Positions 62,717 through 64,000 of a stretch of DNA of 64,000 bases are shown here, in pieces. The translations under genes and the position numbers were made by a program. The notes beneath the pieces were generated by a model. The model had not been told where the DNA came from, did no database searches, and saw only the letters and a program-made list of their open reading frames with translations. The DNA is taken from assembly GCF_014773245.1 (NCBI RefSeq), contig NZ_JACWMX010000004.1, forward strand, positions 1 through 64,000, written 5' to 3'. This stretch comes from Mucilaginibacter glaciei (lineage in GTDB: Bacteria; Bacteroidota; Bacteroidia; Sphingobacteriales; Sphingobacteriaceae). Numbering within the stretch: position 1 is the first letter of the stretch; each line of letters begins with the position of its first letter.

Positions 62717-64000
62717 TTAAAATGTAATAGTTATGTTACCACCAAATATACGGGTTGGAGGTATTTGGTTAGTGCTGTTAACACCAAGATCACCATTGCT
62801 TGAACTGTTAGCAAACTCAGGATCAACCCAGTTGTTAGTTTTAGGTCTCCACATAAATAAGTTACGGCCGTTAAGAGAGAAAGACGCTCTTTTTACGAAA
62901 CCTGTTCTTTTGATGAACCTGGTAAGGTCGAAAGCTAAACTTGCTTCACGTATTTTCCAGAATGCACCGCTTGATACGTAAGCAGCGCCTGAAGAATAGA
63001 AGGCACCAGCATCCCAGAAATTCAATGCACCATCCTGAACACTTACCGTAGTATTTGGTGTGTAAACAGGGTTTGCAGTAGTACCTGTGTTGATAACAGA
63101 GTTAGGGAAGATAAAACGCTGACGATCTGAAGACGTAGAGAATGCAGATACACCCGCAGCTGTAGCAGCTTGTAAGCTCTGGCTAAAGATAACGTTACCG
63201 GCACGGTACTCTTCAGTTACATTCAAAGTAATGAATTTATAGCTGATGGTTTGTGTTAAACCTAAAATGTATTTAGGAGTAGTTTGGCCTGCGTAAACCT
63301 GGTTAGGGTTTGCAATAGGGTAACCTGTTGTAGCATTAACAATTGCGCGGCCTTGATCGTCACGCATAATGTCATTCACATAAAGCGCGCTGTAAGGTAA
63401 GCCAACAGCTGCTTTTGTAGTAGCTATGGTATAACCACCTATCGTAAGTTGTTTGGTATCGCCAAATAATGATAATACTTTTGAATTTTGGATAGAGAAG
63501 TTACCGCTCAAGTTAACACCAACACCTGTAGGCGTTTTTTGTACGGCCACAACGTCTAACTTAAACTCGTAACCGGTATTTTGGGTTTCACCAATATTCA
63601 GGATAGTATTTGAGTAACCTGTAGTAGGCGACACACTTACCGGTAAGGTTTGGTTTTTAGTGTGCGTATTGTAATAAGTAGCGGCTAAGTTAATGCGGCC
63701 ATTTAAGAAACCTAAATCGGCACCTACCTCAACCTCACTGGTTAACTCGGGCTTAAGATTAGGGTTATTTAAGGTTGTGCTTTGGCTTAAACCACCTAAG
63801 TTACCATAAGGGAAACCACCCGTAGCGTTAAATGTGCTTATCAAACTGTATGGATCAACGTTCACATCACCTACCTGGCTGTAACCACCTCTTAATTTTA
63901 AGTAGCTGATGGTGTTATTGCCTTTTAAAGCCTGGATTGCATCTGATAATACTAATGAACCTTTTACTGAAGGGTAGTAAATGGAACGGTTAGCAGCAGA
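62717..64000 (-). CDS. SusC/RagA-family TonB-linked outer-membrane protein, C-terminal part
   Basis: The frame is open past the GTG at 63865 to the right edge (upstream residues SYLKLRGGYSQVGD), so the gene's start lies outside the window. The visible part is the end of the barrel: NLGGLSQSTTLNNPNLKPELTSEVEVGADLG, then the SusC-type C-terminus GRNLFMWRP ... GNITITF with terminal Phe. SusC forms the pore for uptake with the SusD lipoprotein. Expected full length is about 1000 residues, of which about 427 are present. Confidence 0.93.
   Translation of the reverse strand, partial: SAANRSIYYPSVKGSLVLSDAIQALKGNNTISYLKLRGGYSQVGDVNVDPYSLISTFNATGGFPYGNLGGLSQSTTLNNPNLKPELTSEVEVGADLGFLNGRINLAATYYNTHTKNQTLPVSVSPTTGYSNTILNIGETQNTGYEFKLDVVAVQKTPTGVGVNLSGNFSIQNSKVLSLFGDTKQLTIGGYTIATTKAAVGLPYSALYVNDIMRDDQGRAIVNATTGYPIANPNQVYAGQTTPKYILGLTQTISYKFITLNVTEEYRAGNVIFSQSLQAATAAGVSAFSTSSDRQRFIFPNSVINTGTTANPVYTPNTTVSVQDGALNFWDAGAFYSSGAAYVSSGAFWKIREASLAFDLTRFIKRTGFVKRASFSLNGRNLFMWRPKTNNWVDPEFANSSSNGDLGVNSTNQIPPTRIFGGNITITF

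Noticed and set aside
63863..63865. GTG as start of the SusC gene
   Set aside because: The frame continues upstream with typical SusC sequence to the window edge; the GTG is an internal valine.

Overview
The window looks like chromosomal DNA from a Bacteroidota bacterium of the Sphingobacteriaceae type, most like Mucilaginibacter or Pedobacter. The signs are a SusC/SusD pair, type B type-IX-secretion C-terminal domains, many Bacteroidota-style lipoproteins with an early Cys, a PnuC-type transporter and TonB receptor under a TPP riboswitch, LytS/LytTR regulation, and -7 promoter elements of the Bacteroidota form TAnnTTTG. The genus is inferred from protein style; no 16S gene or species marker is present. 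There are no phage genes, IS transposases, CRISPR arrays or plasmid genes. The gene content is that of an ordinary chromosome, but the spaces between genes are rich in unusual palindromic repeats.

Layout. 1-2.5 kb: 3' part of a glucosamine-6-phosphate deaminase/PIG-L fusion, then a NagX/DUF5009 membrane acyltransferase. 2.5-6.6 kb: DUF2059 protein, M16 peptidase, lipoprotein. 6.7-9.3 kb: Lhr-like ligase-associated helicase. 9.4-14.2 kb: rimP-nusA-infB operon (leftward). 14.3-17.1 kb: S9 peptidase and lipoprotein. 17.2-20.2 kb: GNAT acetyltransferase, ThiE-like protein, PafA-type phosphatase. 20.2-24.7 kb: TPP-riboswitch operon (TonB receptor, PnuC/PnuT-type transporter, acyl-CoA-dehydrogenase-fold flavoprotein). 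24.8-27.1 kb: aspS and an FKBP lipoprotein. 27.1-30.8 kb: LytS-type kinase, TlpA-like thioredoxin and LytTR regulator in one tight operon. 31-34.2 kb: DUF1080 protein, GMC oxidoreductase and its Tat/lipoprotein small subunit, a periplasmic sugar-oxidation module. 34.3-43.9 kb: YdcF protein, GH43 glycosidase and two giant paralogous NHL-repeat proteins with gliding/T9SS C-termini. 44-48.2 kb: GrpB, a Tat-exported Gfo/Idh/MocA oxidoreductase, GH20 hexosaminidase. 48.3-51.8 kb: small DoxX/SRPBCC/VOC stress-type genes and DinB. 51.9-54.3 kb: RlmF, a methyltransferase, a cyclophilin. 54.4-57.7 kb: tRNA-Arg(CCU), metG, an S66 LD-carboxypeptidase. 57.8-60.2 kb: DoxX, an orphan lipoprotein, a carboxypeptidase-regulatory-domain protein. 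60.3-64 kb: DUF1735, SusD-like and SusC genes of a glycan-uptake locus that runs off the right edge.

Most notable are two linked observations. First, a TPP riboswitch controls a three-gene operon whose last gene is a flavoprotein with no known thiamine role, and the aptamer carries an insertion of about 86 nt where a few nucleotides are usual. Second, that insertion resembles a series of hairpin-forming elements, each built from iterations of its own short word. They lie next to gene starts or promoters, in one case in frame inside the helicase gene and in another forming codons 2-9 of the LD-carboxypeptidase gene. Two further palindromes of a different, REP-like family are also present.
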